Positions 21,401 to 29,312 of a stretch of DNA of 64,000 bases are shown here, piece by piece. Numbering within the stretch: position 1 is the stretch's first letter; the number at the start of each line of letters is the position of its first letter. Source of the DNA: Pseudidiomarina halophila (lineage in GTDB: Bacteria; Pseudomonadota; Gammaproteobacteria; Enterobacterales; Alteromonadaceae); the NCBI RefSeq assembly GCF_003987215.1, contig NZ_PIPW01000001.1, positions 992,001 to 1,056,000 on the forward strand. The letters run 5' to 3'. The position numbers were made by a program, and so were the translations under genes. The notes beneath the pieces are model-generated. The model ran no database searches. It was not told the origin of the DNA and saw only the letters and a list, made by a program, of their open reading frames with translations.

Positions 21401-21926
21401 TTACATGGAAATGCTGGAGCAGGCGGTACAAGCCTTGCGCGAAGGCAAAGAGCCAGCGCTTGATACCTTGCTGCAAGCACAGAGCGAGGTTGACCTGCGG
21501 GTTCCGGCGTTATTGCCCGAACACTATATCGCCGATGTTACGCTGCGTTTGAGTATGTACAAGCGCATTGCCAGTGCCGAATCAGCGGACGACCTGCGGG
21601 CACTGCAGGTTGAAATGATTGACCGTTTCGGGCTGTTACCTGACGCCGCGAAAAACTTGATCCGCATTACCGAATTACGCAATCGTGCGGGCCGGTTAGG
21701 TATACGAAAGATCGATGGTGGTCCACTGGGGATCAGCATTGAATTTGCCCAGGACACAAAAGTACGACCGGATTTCCTGATTGCGCTGATTCAGAACTCG
21801 CCGCAGGATTACCGCCTCGAAGGTCCCGCACGTTTACGTGTTCTTGTTAAAATTGAAGATACTCAAGCACGGCTGAAACTGGTAGAGTCGTTGCTAGATG
21901 ATTTTGCCGAAAACATGCAGCGTTAA
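18453..21926 (+). CDS. mfd: Transcription-repair coupling factor
   Basis: 1157-residue ATP-dependent DNA translocase that dislodges stalled RNA polymerase and recruits UvrA. Order: UvrB-homology region (residues ~1-350), RNA polymerase-interacting domain (near 480-540, VHIDHGVGRYQG), helicase lobes with Walker A GDVGFGKTEV (near 635) and a DEEH box (near 736), the TRG motif region, and the C-terminal UvrA-masking domain (RIDLRVPALLPEHYI-like stretch near 1010). An AGGA sits just upstream of ATG. It is followed 10 bp later by csiV. Normal in length and motifs. Confidence 0.97.
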   Translation: MSKASILTPPRPPSARTDITWHGLAGSSIAYALARLIDQYDRPVLIVTPDAPQAHRLEHEISYLSAKGDQVLVFPDWETLPYDSFSPHQDIISERLSVLAKLPGMHDGALIVSLNTLLHRISPTDYVSGQALQVEKGQQLDGHRLRQRLERAGYRHVNQVMEHGEFCARGSLLDLYPMGSTSPYRIDFFDDEVDSIRTFDPDTQLSAAEVDAIDLLPAHEFPTTPTAIEGFRARYRDLFDASNERDSIYYQVSQNQFPGGIEYYLPLFFETTATLFDYLPEDTLLVTFGDLQGSLDHLWHDINQRYEQRRYDRLRPLLPPQQLFMPVDQVHQRFKELPRVRAFVPDDKPQPGRQEFTTATIGEIALNHQLKDPLQALRKKLTELHQANYKVVFVAETAGRRESLRDLLAPLQLEMQELDHLTAIHDHPARTAITVGPLINSFILHDAKLAVITETELLGNRIAQRRRRDQKATVTSEQMVRNLAELRVGQPLVHIDHGVGRYQGLQTIETGGMTTEFVTIEYANNSKLYVPVASLHVLSRYSGGEEASAPLHKLGNDTWERAKRKAAEKIRDVAAELLDVYARREAKPGYHYQMEQSDYQRFANSFPFEETDDQQQAIGAVLADMQSDRAMDRLVCGDVGFGKTEVAMRAAFVAVNDGKQVAVLVPTTLLAQQHYENFKDRFADWPIRIEVLSRFKTAKQTQQILADAQTGKIDIVIGTHKLLQGTIKFKDLGLLIVDEEHRFGVRQKEAIKRLRSDVDILTLTATPIPRTLNMAMNGVRDLSIIATPPAKRLAVKTFVREYDAPTIREAILREILRGGQVYFLHNNVETIEKTARELAELVPEARIITAHGQMRERELERIMSDFYHQRFNVLVCTTIIETGIDVPTANTIIMDRADHLGLAQMHQLRGRVGRSHHQAYAYLLTPHPKRMTKDALKRLEAIAQLEDLGAGFMLATHDLEIRGAGELLGDDQSGQIETIGFTLYMEMLEQAVQALREGKEPALDTLLQAQSEVDLRVPALLPEHYIADVTLRLSMYKRIASAESADDLRALQVEMIDRFGLLPDAAKNLIRITELRNRAGRLGIRKIDGGPLGISIEFAQDTKVRPDFLIALIQNSPQDYRLEGPARLRVLVKIEDTQARLKLVESLLDDFAENMQR

Positions 21927-21936
21927 GGATAGAAAA

Positions 21937-23073
21937 ATGGCCGCAGATTCGCTCTGGCAGCGATTACATCAGCTCAGCAAAACGACCCTCGTGCTGGCCG
22001 CCGTGATTGGCAGTCAAGCCGCAGTGGCCCAGCAACAGCCAGACCCTGACACCTGGCGCTGGTTCGAAGTCGAAGTTTTGGTTTTTGCTCACACCAATAG
22101 CCAACCCGTAGCTGAATCATTCAGCTGGCAAGGTCCGTCTGCGCCGGAAAACGTCCAATACGATTTTTTAACCCACTATTTTGCGCCTGATATTCATCCG
22201 GCAATAGTGGCTTTACCTGAATGTAAAGTTCCCGGTGTCATTCCAACCTTCGACCCCGACGCCGTTTTATGTGCCCGACCGCTAGAGCTCAGTCAGTGGT
22301 TACCAATGAACTGGCACCGTCCGGAACGCGCCATCGCTTTACTTGATCGCGCCCCTGAACAAGTGGTTGATGGCCCTGGTGGCGACGTAAATAAGGCCAC
22401 AAATGTCTTCCTAGGACAGGAAAAACAACTGCAATTAAGCGAAATGCGCGAGCAAATTGTCCGTCGTGGGGTTGGCAAACCCTTAATGCATTTGAGCTGG
22501 TACCAGCCCGTATTCGGTATTAATCAAAATTATAAAGTGCGCTTATTCGGCGGCGTTAACTATGGCAAAACTTACGCCCCAAGCGGCTACCCTTATGCAA
22601 CTGACCAAGATGAGTTTTTGGCCTTTGAAGCCGAAGCTGACGCGGACGCAGAAGCCCCGCTTACTAAACGTCTGGCGGAACTCGTACAACTACAGCAGCA
22701 GGCAGCGTTACACTTTACCGCGCGTAATGACGACCAGCCACTGGCTCCACCGCCACTACTGCAACGACCGGATACACCAGAGGCGGTGTGGCAGCTCGAT
22801 GGCACTATGCATATTTATCTGGTCGGCAATTATTTACATATTGCCAGCGATCTCGAATTGCGCGAACCACAGCAGGTGCTATGGCGACCGGCATCTCTTG
22901 CAGCGCAAGCGGAACAGGCACTGCAGGGCGATAACAGTGGAACCTTCTTACGCAGCTTCAATTTAGAGCAACTGCGGCGGGTGATCAGTCATGAAACCCA
23001 TTATTTTGATCACCCGAAACTCGGACTCGTAGTACAAATACGACGCACCGACCTCTCCGCCCCTCGCTTTTAG
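21937..23073 (+). CDS. csiV: CsiV-family periplasmic protein
   Basis: 378-residue exported protein. I chose ATG at 21937, after an AAGGAT ribosome site, rather than an earlier in-frame ATG at 21898 that lies inside mfd. A signal peptide (KTTLVLAAVIGSQAAVAQQQ) precedes a domain opening WRWFEVEVLVFAHT, typical of the CsiV family, which in Vibrio binds peptidoglycan and is needed for cell shape when D-amino acids are released. Position immediately after mfd agrees with that family. The C-terminal part (GTMHIYLVGNYLHIASDLEL, then SHETHYFDHPKLG) is also family-like. Function here is by homology and context. Confidence 0.82.
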   Translation: MAADSLWQRLHQLSKTTLVLAAVIGSQAAVAQQQPDPDTWRWFEVEVLVFAHTNSQPVAESFSWQGPSAPENVQYDFLTHYFAPDIHPAIVALPECKVPGVIPTFDPDAVLCARPLELSQWLPMNWHRPERAIALLDRAPEQVVDGPGGDVNKATNVFLGQEKQLQLSEMREQIVRRGVGKPLMHLSWYQPVFGINQNYKVRLFGGVNYGKTYAPSGYPYATDQDEFLAFEAEADADAEAPLTKRLAELVQLQQQAALHFTARNDDQPLAPPPLLQRPDTPEAVWQLDGTMHIYLVGNYLHIASDLELREPQQVLWRPASLAAQAEQALQGDNSGTFLRSFNLEQLRRVISHETHYFDHPKLGLVVQIRRTDLSAPRF

Positions 23074-23095
23074 TTGCCGGCGGAGGACCATTGTA

Positions 23096-23590
23096 ATGGA
23101 AAAATACGAAGAGCTGTTACTGGCATTGCGCAAGGTTATTCGCGCCACGGATCTGTATTCCAAGCAACTGCATAAATCTACCGGACTAACAGCTCCGCAA
23201 TTGCTTATTTTGCGCGAAGTTGCGCTGGCCCCTTCAGGAATTACAGCAAGTGCAGTGGCGCAGAATATTACCTTGAGCCCCGCTACTGTCAGTAATGTTA
23301 TTGATCGGCTGGAGCAACGGCAGCTCATCCACCGTGAGCGTAGCACTCAGGACAGACGCCGGGTGGTACTTTCCCTGACACCACAGGGAGCGGAACGTTT
23401 AAGCGCCGCCCCCCGCCCGTTGCAGGAAGATTTTATCAACAAGTTTCAGGCCCTCGCGGATTGGGAACAATCACAATTACTTGCAGCCATGCAGCGCATC
23501 GCTGCCATGATGGATGCCGAACGGCTTGATGCCGCGGACGTTTTAGAAGTAGGAACCTATGCAAAACACCATTTCCCCCAAGATGATTAA
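23096..23590 (+). CDS. MarR-family transcriptional regulator
   Basis: 164-residue winged-helix DNA-binding protein. The region TAPQLLILREVALAPSGITASAVAQ...SPATVSNVIDRLEQ is the helix-turn-helix (residues ~30-82), followed by the wing STQDRRRVVLSLTPQG. The strong ribosome site GGAGG lies about 9 bases before ATG. The final 32 bases overlap the secreted nuclease gene, so the two are translationally linked and the regulator may control it; that link is inference. The ligand is unknown. Confidence 0.93.
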   Translation: MEKYEELLLALRKVIRATDLYSKQLHKSTGLTAPQLLILREVALAPSGITASAVAQNITLSPATVSNVIDRLEQRQLIHRERSTQDRRRVVLSLTPQGAERLSAAPRPLQEDFINKFQALADWEQSQLLAAMQRIAAMMDAERLDAADVLEVGTYAKHHFPQDD

Positions 23591-25358
23591 ACTAAGCTTC
23601 CCGTGGGCCGCACTGCTGGCGTTGAGCCTGAGCGCTTGCACAACCAACCCGACCCCGGCTCAGGTCGCAACGGCGCCACAATGTGAGGCCTCGGTGAGTA
23701 TCGCAGCTGTGCAAGGCGAGGCTATGCAGTCACCGTTAGTTGGCCAGGAGGTGGTGGTTATAGGTACTGTTACTGCAGCCTGGCAGCAGCCCGACCAACT
23801 TGGCGGTTTTTTCATCCAGCAAACCATTGGTGATGCCAGTGCCGGACTTTTCGTCCAGGCCAGCACTCCCCAGGTGACGGCCGGGGACCTTGTTGAAGTC
23901 TCCGGTGTTGTGGGCGAACAGCAACAACTGACGCAACTCGATAACGTAAGTTCTGTCCGCAACTGCGGACAAACAGAGTTACCGCAGCCACGCGAGCTGA
24001 GGTTGCCTGTCGCTGATAAAGCCATCTTTGAGCAGCTCGAAGGTCAGTACGTTCAGCTACCACAGCAACTCGTAGTCAACGGCACCTATCTGCTGGGCCG
24101 CCATGGTAGTTTCGATGTTGCCAATGAGCGCCTCTATACACCGACTCAGGTCGTTGCACCGGGCGCACCCGCGCGGGCTTATGCCACTGCGAATGAATTG
24201 AAGCGCTTGCTTATTGACGACAATCAGGCGCCCAATCCGGCAAGCGTCCCGTATCCAGCGCCGCAACTGGCCGCCGGCAATAGTTTACGTAGTGGTGATG
24301 AGGTGTCGAATGTGGTCGGCATCCTCAGTGAATTCAACGGCAGCTACCGCATCCAGCCGACTGCGCAACTTGAGTTTCATAACACCAACCCGCGTCCACT
24401 CGCCCCAGTTCGTAGCGACGATTCCAGTGTACTGCGTGTGGCTACCTTCAACGTGCTGAATTATTTTAACGGTGAAGGCTCTGAGCGCACGTTCCCAACC
24501 GAACGCGGAGCGGAAACTGCAGCTGGCTTCGCCCGTCAGGAAGCTAAAATTATTGCCGCGTTAGCGGCGCTGGATGCTGATGTTGTCGGTCTGATGGAGA
24601 TCGAGAATGACGGCTACGGTGAGCACAGTGCAATTGTCAGACTGACCGAACAGTTGCGCGCTAAAACTGGCGCGCCCTGGCAGTTCGTACAAGCTGCAGA
24701 ACAAGGTTTTGGCGGCGCAGCCATTACCAATGGTCTGATTTATCGCAGTGATCGGGTAACGCCATTAGGCAAGCCGCTAACCATTACCAAAGGTCCTTTC
24801 AGTAACCGCAGCCGCTATCCCCTGATTCAGCGCATGCAAGCTGAAGGTACTGAAGAAGCGTTCGTCGTTGCGGTGAATCATTTCAAATCCAAAGGCTCTT
24901 GCCCGCGTGAAGCGGACCATCCAAATGCCAATCAAAATGATGGACAGGCCTGCTGGAACGCAGCCCGGGTTGAGTCGGCGCAACTCCTCGTTGAGTTTAT
25001 GGAAACTGAGCCGCTACTGGCGCGCACCCCAGCTCAAATTCTGCTCGGCGATTTTAACGCTTATGCTAAAGAAGATCCTATGACCCTGATGGAGGATGCC
25101 GGGTACCATAACCGGGTCGAGCATTTCGAGCCATCAGGCTACTCTTACGTTTATGATGCACAGGCCGGAAGTCTTGATCATTTATTGGTTTCAGCTGCTT
25201 TACATGGTCGCGTCCTCAATCAACAGCATTGGCTGATCAACGCCGATGAGCCGCCAGCGCTAAGCTATAGAGGTTACCAGCAGAACCCTGACTGGTTCGC
25301 AGTCAATCCTTACCGTTCATCAGATCATGACCCGATCATCGCCGATATACAATTTTAA
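23559..25358 (+). CDS. Secreted ExeM/NucH-type endonuclease/exonuclease/phosphatase lipoprotein
   Basis: 599-residue extracytoplasmic nuclease. A lipobox (LSLSAC) follows a hydrophobic stretch, so it is probably a lipoprotein. I kept the ATG at 23559 because AGGA lies just before it; ATG 23583 would also give a good lipoprotein signal but lacks a clear ribosome site. Residues ~55-130 form an OB-fold-like segment, and from ~290 the exonuclease/endonuclease/phosphatase fold is clear: VATFNVLNYFN, LMEIENDGYG (catalytic Glu), VNHFKSKG, LGDFNAYAKEDP and the terminal SDHDPI. ExeM/NucH relatives degrade extracellular DNA. No C-terminal sorting tag is present. Confidence 0.88.
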   Translation: MQNTISPKMIKLSFPWAALLALSLSACTTNPTPAQVATAPQCEASVSIAAVQGEAMQSPLVGQEVVVIGTVTAAWQQPDQLGGFFIQQTIGDASAGLFVQASTPQVTAGDLVEVSGVVGEQQQLTQLDNVSSVRNCGQTELPQPRELRLPVADKAIFEQLEGQYVQLPQQLVVNGTYLLGRHGSFDVANERLYTPTQVVAPGAPARAYATANELKRLLIDDNQAPNPASVPYPAPQLAAGNSLRSGDEVSNVVGILSEFNGSYRIQPTAQLEFHNTNPRPLAPVRSDDSSVLRVATFNVLNYFNGEGSERTFPTERGAETAAGFARQEAKIIAALAALDADVVGLMEIENDGYGEHSAIVRLTEQLRAKTGAPWQFVQAAEQGFGGAAITNGLIYRSDRVTPLGKPLTITKGPFSNRSRYPLIQRMQAEGTEEAFVVAVNHFKSKGSCPREADHPNANQNDGQACWNAARVESAQLLVEFMETEPLLARTPAQILLGDFNAYAKEDPMTLMEDAGYHNRVEHFEPSGYSYVYDAQAGSLDHLLVSAALHGRVLNQQHWLINADEPPALSYRGYQQNPDWFAVNPYRSSDHDPIIADIQF

Positions 25359-25384
25359 CTGATCCGCTTGTCACATCTTAGTGT

Positions 25385-25421
25385 CCTGTTGCATCTTATA
25401 GCGTAGATACGTTGCAACAGG
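25385..25421 (+). promoter_or_regulatory. Perfect inverted repeat over the ribosome site of the ECF sigma gene
   Basis: CCTGTTGCA (25385-25393) and TGCAACAGG (25413-25421) are perfect reverse complements separated by 19 bases. The right arm ends directly before the GATGCGCATG start region and contains the AGG that would act as Shine-Dalgarno for ATG 25428. It could be a protein operator or, in the transcript, a hairpin that hides the ribosome site. There is no T run, so a terminator is unlikely. Confidence 0.55.
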
Positions 25422-25427
25422 ATGCGC

Positions 25428-25973
25428 ATGGCTAAAATAGGATTTGCTCAATCAGTTCCCGCAGGTACCGTGAAAGGCGCGCAACGCGGCCGTCGTGACT
25501 GCCAGCGGGTGATTTTTGAGACTTACCAACCCGCCGTGCAGCGTCTGCTTCACGGTATGTCCCGCGATGCTGAATTGGCACGCGACCTTACCCAGGATGT
25601 ATTTATCCAGGCGTTTGACAAGCTGATGCAACTGCGCGACGCAAGTGCGCTCGGAGGCTGGCTGAAGCAGCTGACAGTGAATACCGCTCTGTCACACTTT
25701 CGTAAGCCACATCATCTTGCCGTGGCAGAACACGAAGAGTTGAACCTGGACGCCCAGGACTGGCTTAGTCAGAGCGATTGGTTGCAGCAACTCAACAACA
25801 TCGAACAACTGCTCGCAGTATTAGACGACCATGAGCATCAACTGGTGTGGTTGTATTTGATTGAAGGTTACAGTCACGATGAACTGGCCGAAAAGTTTGC
25901 CATCAATGCAGCAACAGTGCGCCAACGCTACCATCGGGCTTTAAAGAAATTACGTGAGAGGAGTCAGTCATGA
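25428..25973 (+). CDS. ECF-type RNA polymerase sigma factor
   Basis: 181-residue sigma-70-family protein with only regions 2 and 4. Region 2 is YQPAVQRLLHGMSRDAELARDLTQDVFIQAFDKL (split here: the DLTQDVF core near residue 55), followed by region 4 with the helix-turn-helix YSHDELAEKFAINAATVRQRYHRALKKL (core DELAEKFAINAATV near 150). I chose ATG 25428; ATG 25422 is also possible but is too close to the ribosome site. The stop overlaps the next ATG (ATGA), coupling it to a membrane protein of anti-sigma type. The sigma class and target promoters cannot be told from sequence alone. Confidence 0.88.
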   Translation: MAKIGFAQSVPAGTVKGAQRGRRDCQRVIFETYQPAVQRLLHGMSRDAELARDLTQDVFIQAFDKLMQLRDASALGGWLKQLTVNTALSHFRKPHHLAVAEHEELNLDAQDWLSQSDWLQQLNNIEQLLAVLDDHEHQLVWLYLIEGYSHDELAEKFAINAATVRQRYHRALKKLRERSQS

Positions 25974-26365
25974 AAGCTGCTAAGCATCAGTCGGAACTAA
26001 CAGCCGCTGAGCGGGCCTTGCAGGAACGCCTCAAGGACTATGCGGAGCCCATTCAGCCAGTAACCTGGCAAGAGATAAGCGCTCGCCAGCAGGCAACAAT
26101 AGTTGATCAGACACCTCGTCGCCGCTGGCCGCTCTGGCTTGCACCCGTTGCAGCTGCAGCAGCAGTGGCTTGGTTATGGGTGTTACAACCACAACAAATA
26201 ACTCAGCCGACGGTCTACGACACACCGATGTTACTTGCCAGCAACTACAGTCTGGATGCGCTCGATCGCCAATTACAACAGGCTTATATTCAAAATGCCG
26301 ATGAAGCGCGAATCAATGAACTTTGGCAGCAACGTGAGCGACTCACGGCACAGGAGATACAGTAA
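25970..26365 (+). CDS. Small single-span membrane protein, probable anti-sigma factor
   Basis: 131 residues: a charged ~58-residue N-terminus rich in Glu, Gln and Arg, one transmembrane segment (WPLWLAPVAAAAAVAWLWVL, near residues 55-74) preceded by positive RRR (so N-terminus inside), and a ~55-residue periplasmic tail. That topology, and the overlap with the sigma gene upstream and the PDZ gene downstream (TAATG), fit a membrane anti-sigma factor that would hold the sigma factor until a periplasmic signal. No sequence motif such as a zinc HxxxCxxC site is present, so the function is from context. Confidence 0.6.
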   Translation: MKAAKHQSELTAAERALQERLKDYAEPIQPVTWQEISARQQATIVDQTPRRRWPLWLAPVAAAAAVAWLWVLQPQQITQPTVYDTPMLLASNYSLDALDRQLQQAYIQNADEARINELWQQRERLTAQEIQ

Positions 26366-27201
26366 TGAATAAGTTTCAGGTTCTAACCTTAAGTGGCGCT
26401 TTAGCACTGGGGCTGATGGGCTCCGGAGCAAGCTTTGCGCAAGAACAGGAAGCCCGGGATCATGCCAGAGCGGCCGCTGTGGCTGCCGCTAAAGCGGAAG
26501 GTAAAGCTGAATCGGTCACCCTGGAGGAGCCGACGCGGAGTTACTTTGACTGGGGCGCAATACTTAATCCAGACGGCCGGGTAATGTCGGTACGCAGTGA
26601 TTCAGTAGCGCAAGAAATGGGTATTGAGGTTGGCGATCACATTTTGAAAATTGACGACCAGGTATTAGCTGAACAATCCCTGCAGGATTTAGTGAGCTAT
26701 CTCGAAACACTGGAACATGATCACAGCTTTACTGTAACAGTGCAGCGCAACGGCCAGAAGAAAACCTTATCCGGACGTGTGAAAGCAACCGTGATCCCCG
26801 GCTGGCGACTTGAGGTCGATGTGGCGCAAACCGTTATTGATAAAGCAGATGAAGCAAGCTGTGGTCGCGTTAGTGTATTTGTGACACCACCGCAGGCACG
26901 GGATTTATACCCCGCTTATTTCGTCCGTATCGATGATGATAATGTACTTACCCGTCGCCCTATTGTGAAGTTGTCACCGGGCAAACATACGGTGGAGATA
27001 CACGAGCTGATCGATGATCCCTGGGTACGCCGCTCACGCAGCATCAATCATCCTAAGAGTATTGAAATTGATGTCGAAGCCGACACTACCTATTACCTCG
27101 CTGCGCGCTTCGTGCGCGACAAACGCCTCAGTACCGTCAACGAAGAGTACTGGGAGCCGGTGGTCTGGCGCGAAGTCGAGCAAGAGTGTGAAAGTAATTA
27201 A
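26365..27201 (+). CDS. Periplasmic PDZ-domain protein of the sigma/anti-sigma operon
   Basis: 278-residue exported protein. A signal peptide (ALALGLMGSGASFAQ) leads into an Ala/Glu-rich stretch, then a PDZ-like domain (residues ~65-140) with SVAQEMGIEVGDHILKIDDQ. The C-terminal half (~145-278) is beta-rich with VKLSPGKHTVEIHELIDD, the style of PEGA-like surface or envelope domains. No protease domain or catalytic triad is visible, so it is not a DegS itself; it could present a misfolded-protein or ligand signal to the anti-sigma factor. It is the last gene before a strong terminator. Confidence 0.7.
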   Translation: MNKFQVLTLSGALALGLMGSGASFAQEQEARDHARAAAVAAAKAEGKAESVTLEEPTRSYFDWGAILNPDGRVMSVRSDSVAQEMGIEVGDHILKIDDQVLAEQSLQDLVSYLETLEHDHSFTVTVQRNGQKKTLSGRVKATVIPGWRLEVDVAQTVIDKADEASCGRVSVFVTPPQARDLYPAYFVRIDDDNVLTRRPIVKLSPGKHTVEIHELIDDPWVRRSRSINHPKSIEIDVEADTTYYLAARFVRDKRLSTVNEEYWEPVVWREVEQECESN

Positions 27202-27214
27202 AGCACAGAAATAT

Positions 27215-27241
27215 AAAAGGGCAGCTCAGCTGCCCTTTTTG
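27215..27241. terminator. Bidirectional terminator between PDZ gene and hsp20
   Basis: AAAAGGGCAGCT-C-AGCTGCCCTTTTT is a near-perfect palindrome with an A run on one side and a T run on the other, placed between two convergent genes, so it can stop transcription from both directions. Confidence 0.9.
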
Positions 27242-27264
27242 TTGCGCTAACTTACTTCGCGGAC

Positions 27265-27720
27265 TTACTTTGCAGAATCTTCCAGCAAGTTCAGCGATTT
27301 GCCGATTTCGATTTTCCGAGGTTTCATCGCCTCCGGAATAACCTTCTCAAGGCCTACGGTTAACAGACCGTTTTCCATTTTCGCGCCTTTCACTTCAACA
27401 TGATCAGCCAGGTTGAATTTGCGCTCGAAGCTACGGAAGCCAATCCCCTTGTGCAGGTATTGCCGTTCTTCGTTTTCATCTTCCTTGCGGCCCTGGATTT
27501 TCAGCATGCCATTCTCGACTTCGATGCTGAGTTCGTCATCGGAAAAACCAGCTACGGCCAGCGTAATAGCGTAGCGATTCTCGCCAATAACTTCGATATT
27601 ATAGGGAGGATAGCCGCCTGCTGCGTTGCCGTCCGCGCGCATTGCGGAGTCCAGCAAACGTGCCATGCGATCAAATCCAATGCTACTACGGTAAAGTGGT
27701 GATAAATCTATAGTTGCCAT
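27265..27720 (-). CDS. ibpA: Small heat-shock protein, Hsp20/IbpA family
   Basis: 151-residue alpha-crystallin-type holdase that binds denatured protein. I chose ATG at 27720, which gives MATIDLSPLYRSSIGFDRM (the standard IbpA start) behind AAAGGAG; the longer frame upstream contains the promoter. The crystallin domain runs from ~34 to 125 with NRYAITLAVAGFSDDEL and the closing GLLTVGLEKVIPE (IxI-like region). A sigma-32 promoter and a possible RNA thermometer lie upstream, so it is expected to be heat-induced both in transcription and translation. Confidence 0.94.
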   Translation of the reverse strand: MATIDLSPLYRSSIGFDRMARLLDSAMRADGNAAGGYPPYNIEVIGENRYAITLAVAGFSDDELSIEVENGMLKIQGRKEDENEERQYLHKGIGFRSFERKFNLADHVEVKGAKMENGLLTVGLEKVIPEAMKPRKIEIGKSLNLLEDSAK

Positions 27721-27783
27721 AATCATTCTCCTTTGGAAGCAATGTTTAGTTGTATCGGGACTCTCTCTGAGACGTCTCCGACA
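27721..27783 (-). promoter_or_regulatory. 5' leader of ibpA, candidate ROSE-type RNA thermometer
   Basis: If transcription starts about 7 bases after the sigma-32 -10 box, the leader is about 60 nt. Just before the start codon it reads UUGCUUCC-AAA-GGAGA, in which UUGCU matches the conserved UYGCU of ROSE elements and the UUCC can pair with the GGAG ribosome site. ROSE elements are established in enterobacterial and rhizobial small heat-shock genes. Upstream, GGAGACGUCUC is a self-complementary stem that could form a second hairpin. Structure was judged by eye only. Confidence 0.42.
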
Positions 27784-27789
27784 CTTAAT

Positions 27790-27817
27790 AAATAGTGCCA
27801 CTAATTTACTTTTCAAG
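27790..27817 (-). promoter_or_regulatory. Sigma-32 heat-shock promoter of ibpA
   Basis: On the minus strand CTTGAAA (27817-27811) is an exact -35 box, followed after 13 bases by CACTATTT (27797-27790), which matches six positions of the -10 consensus CCCCATNT. The 13-base spacing is in the range used by RpoH promoters, and the gene served is a small heat-shock protein. Confidence 0.75.
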
Positions 27818-27932
27818 AGTTCATCGCAAAACAATTTGCATCCATCTTGTGTCATGCGCATGTCACCTTCGCTATGGTATCATCCGCCCCATCTGACCGA
27901 TTTCGTCATCATTTTGTTTAGGAGTATGGATA

Positions 27933-29291
27933 GTGTTTCGTCGTACCTTATTGATTGCCAGTATGGGAATGTTTTTAAGTGCTTGCGGGCAAAATTCAGC
28001 GACTTCCGCGAAAGTCGAGCAAGCAAAAACCCCCTCTGCACCGCCGAACATTATCTTTCTGATTGGTGATGGTATGGGCTTCGAATTCATTTCAGCCTAT
28101 CGTTACGCGCTAAGCCAACCTGGCCAAGCGCTGGCAGCGACACCTTTTGATGAGATGCTGGTTGGTGCGGCAACAACCTATCCGGACGATGATACCTGGG
28201 TCACTGACTCAGCAGCGAGCGCTACGGCTCTGGCAACAGGCGTGAAAAGCTATAACGGTGCCATCGGTGTTGATAGTGAGCAGCATCCGCAACAAACTAT
28301 GATGGAAAAAGCCCGCGAGTTGGGTTGGCACACTGGTGCCATCTCAACGTCACAAGTGACCCACGCCACGCCAGCTTCGTTTTTCACCCATCACCCGTCA
28401 CGGCAGATGTATAACGAAATTGCCGACTCCTTTGCCAGCACTAAGTTTGGTGACAAGTGGAGTTTCGATGTGCTGTTGGGTGGTGGTATGAGTTACTTTA
28501 ACCGCGCCGACAAAAACTGGTTACCTGAGCTGTCCCAACAGGGTATGCACATCGTCACTGACTATCAGCAATTAGCAAACACACAAGAACTACCCGTGCT
28601 GGGCCTGTTTGCCCCGGTGGCGCTGCCCTACGCGATAGATGCCCAACCACGTCTGGCACAGCTGACCCGGAATGCCTTACGTTTGCTAGGTGAGGCTCAG
28701 GCAGAAAGCGGCAAGCCCTTTGCCCTGATGATTGAAGGCAGCAAAATTGACTGGTGCGGGCACGCGAACGATATCGCCTGTGCGATTGGCGAAGTTAACG
28801 ACTTTGCTCAGGCACTGCAAGTCGCTAAAGACTTTCAGCAGGAACATCCTAACACCTTGATTGTAGTCACAGCAGACCACTCTACCGGCGGCCTCACTTT
28901 GGGTCAGGGTGGTGTCTATGAATGGCATTCTGATCGCGTCATGGCGATCGAGAATTCACTCGAGGTGCTGGTTCCGGAATTGCTGACACGTTCACGTGAT
29001 CAGTGGCGTGATTATCTGCAACCGCGTTTGAATCTTCCGATGAGCGACGCGCAGTGGCAACAACTGCTCGAGATTGAACTTGCCGGTAGTTTAGATCGCA
29101 GTGCGCATGAAAAGATCCTGGAAAAAGCTCTGGTCGCCTTAATCAGCGAAGTCACCCGCACCGGCTGGACGACGACTGGCCACACCGCTGTGGATGTGCC
29201 CATTATGGCAACGGGTCCTTACGCGGAGCAACTGCGTGGCTATAAAGACAATACCGAGATCGGTAAGTTATTGCTGCAAATCGTGCGTTAG
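27933..29291 (+). CDS. Alkaline phosphatase, lipoprotein
   Basis: 452-residue PhoA-superfamily phosphomonoesterase predicted to be lipid-anchored in the periplasm (lipobox FLSAC near residue 18). It starts with GTG; TAGGAG about 9 bases upstream supports this, and no in-frame ATG gives a better start. Active-site motifs are intact: IFLIGDGMG (metal Asp), DSAASATALATG (nucleophile Ser), MIEGSKIDWCGH (Glu, Asp and His ligands), ADHSTGG and GHTAVDVP. Where E. coli PhoA has Lys328 this protein has Trp, which is common in other bacterial alkaline phosphatases. It stands alone and is convergent with the amidotransferase gene; I did not see a Pho box. Confidence 0.94.
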   Translation: MFRRTLLIASMGMFLSACGQNSATSAKVEQAKTPSAPPNIIFLIGDGMGFEFISAYRYALSQPGQALAATPFDEMLVGAATTYPDDDTWVTDSAASATALATGVKSYNGAIGVDSEQHPQQTMMEKARELGWHTGAISTSQVTHATPASFFTHHPSRQMYNEIADSFASTKFGDKWSFDVLLGGGMSYFNRADKNWLPELSQQGMHIVTDYQQLANTQELPVLGLFAPVALPYAIDAQPRLAQLTRNALRLLGEAQAESGKPFALMIEGSKIDWCGHANDIACAIGEVNDFAQALQVAKDFQQEHPNTLIVVTADHSTGGLTLGQGGVYEWHSDRVMAIENSLEVLVPELLTRSRDQWRDYLQPRLNLPMSDAQWQQLLEIELAGSLDRSAHEKILEKALVALISEVTRTGWTTTGHTAVDVPIMATGPYAEQLRGYKDNTEIGKLLLQIVR

Positions 29292-29312
29292 CACGACTTG
29301 CAGCCGCAAGGA

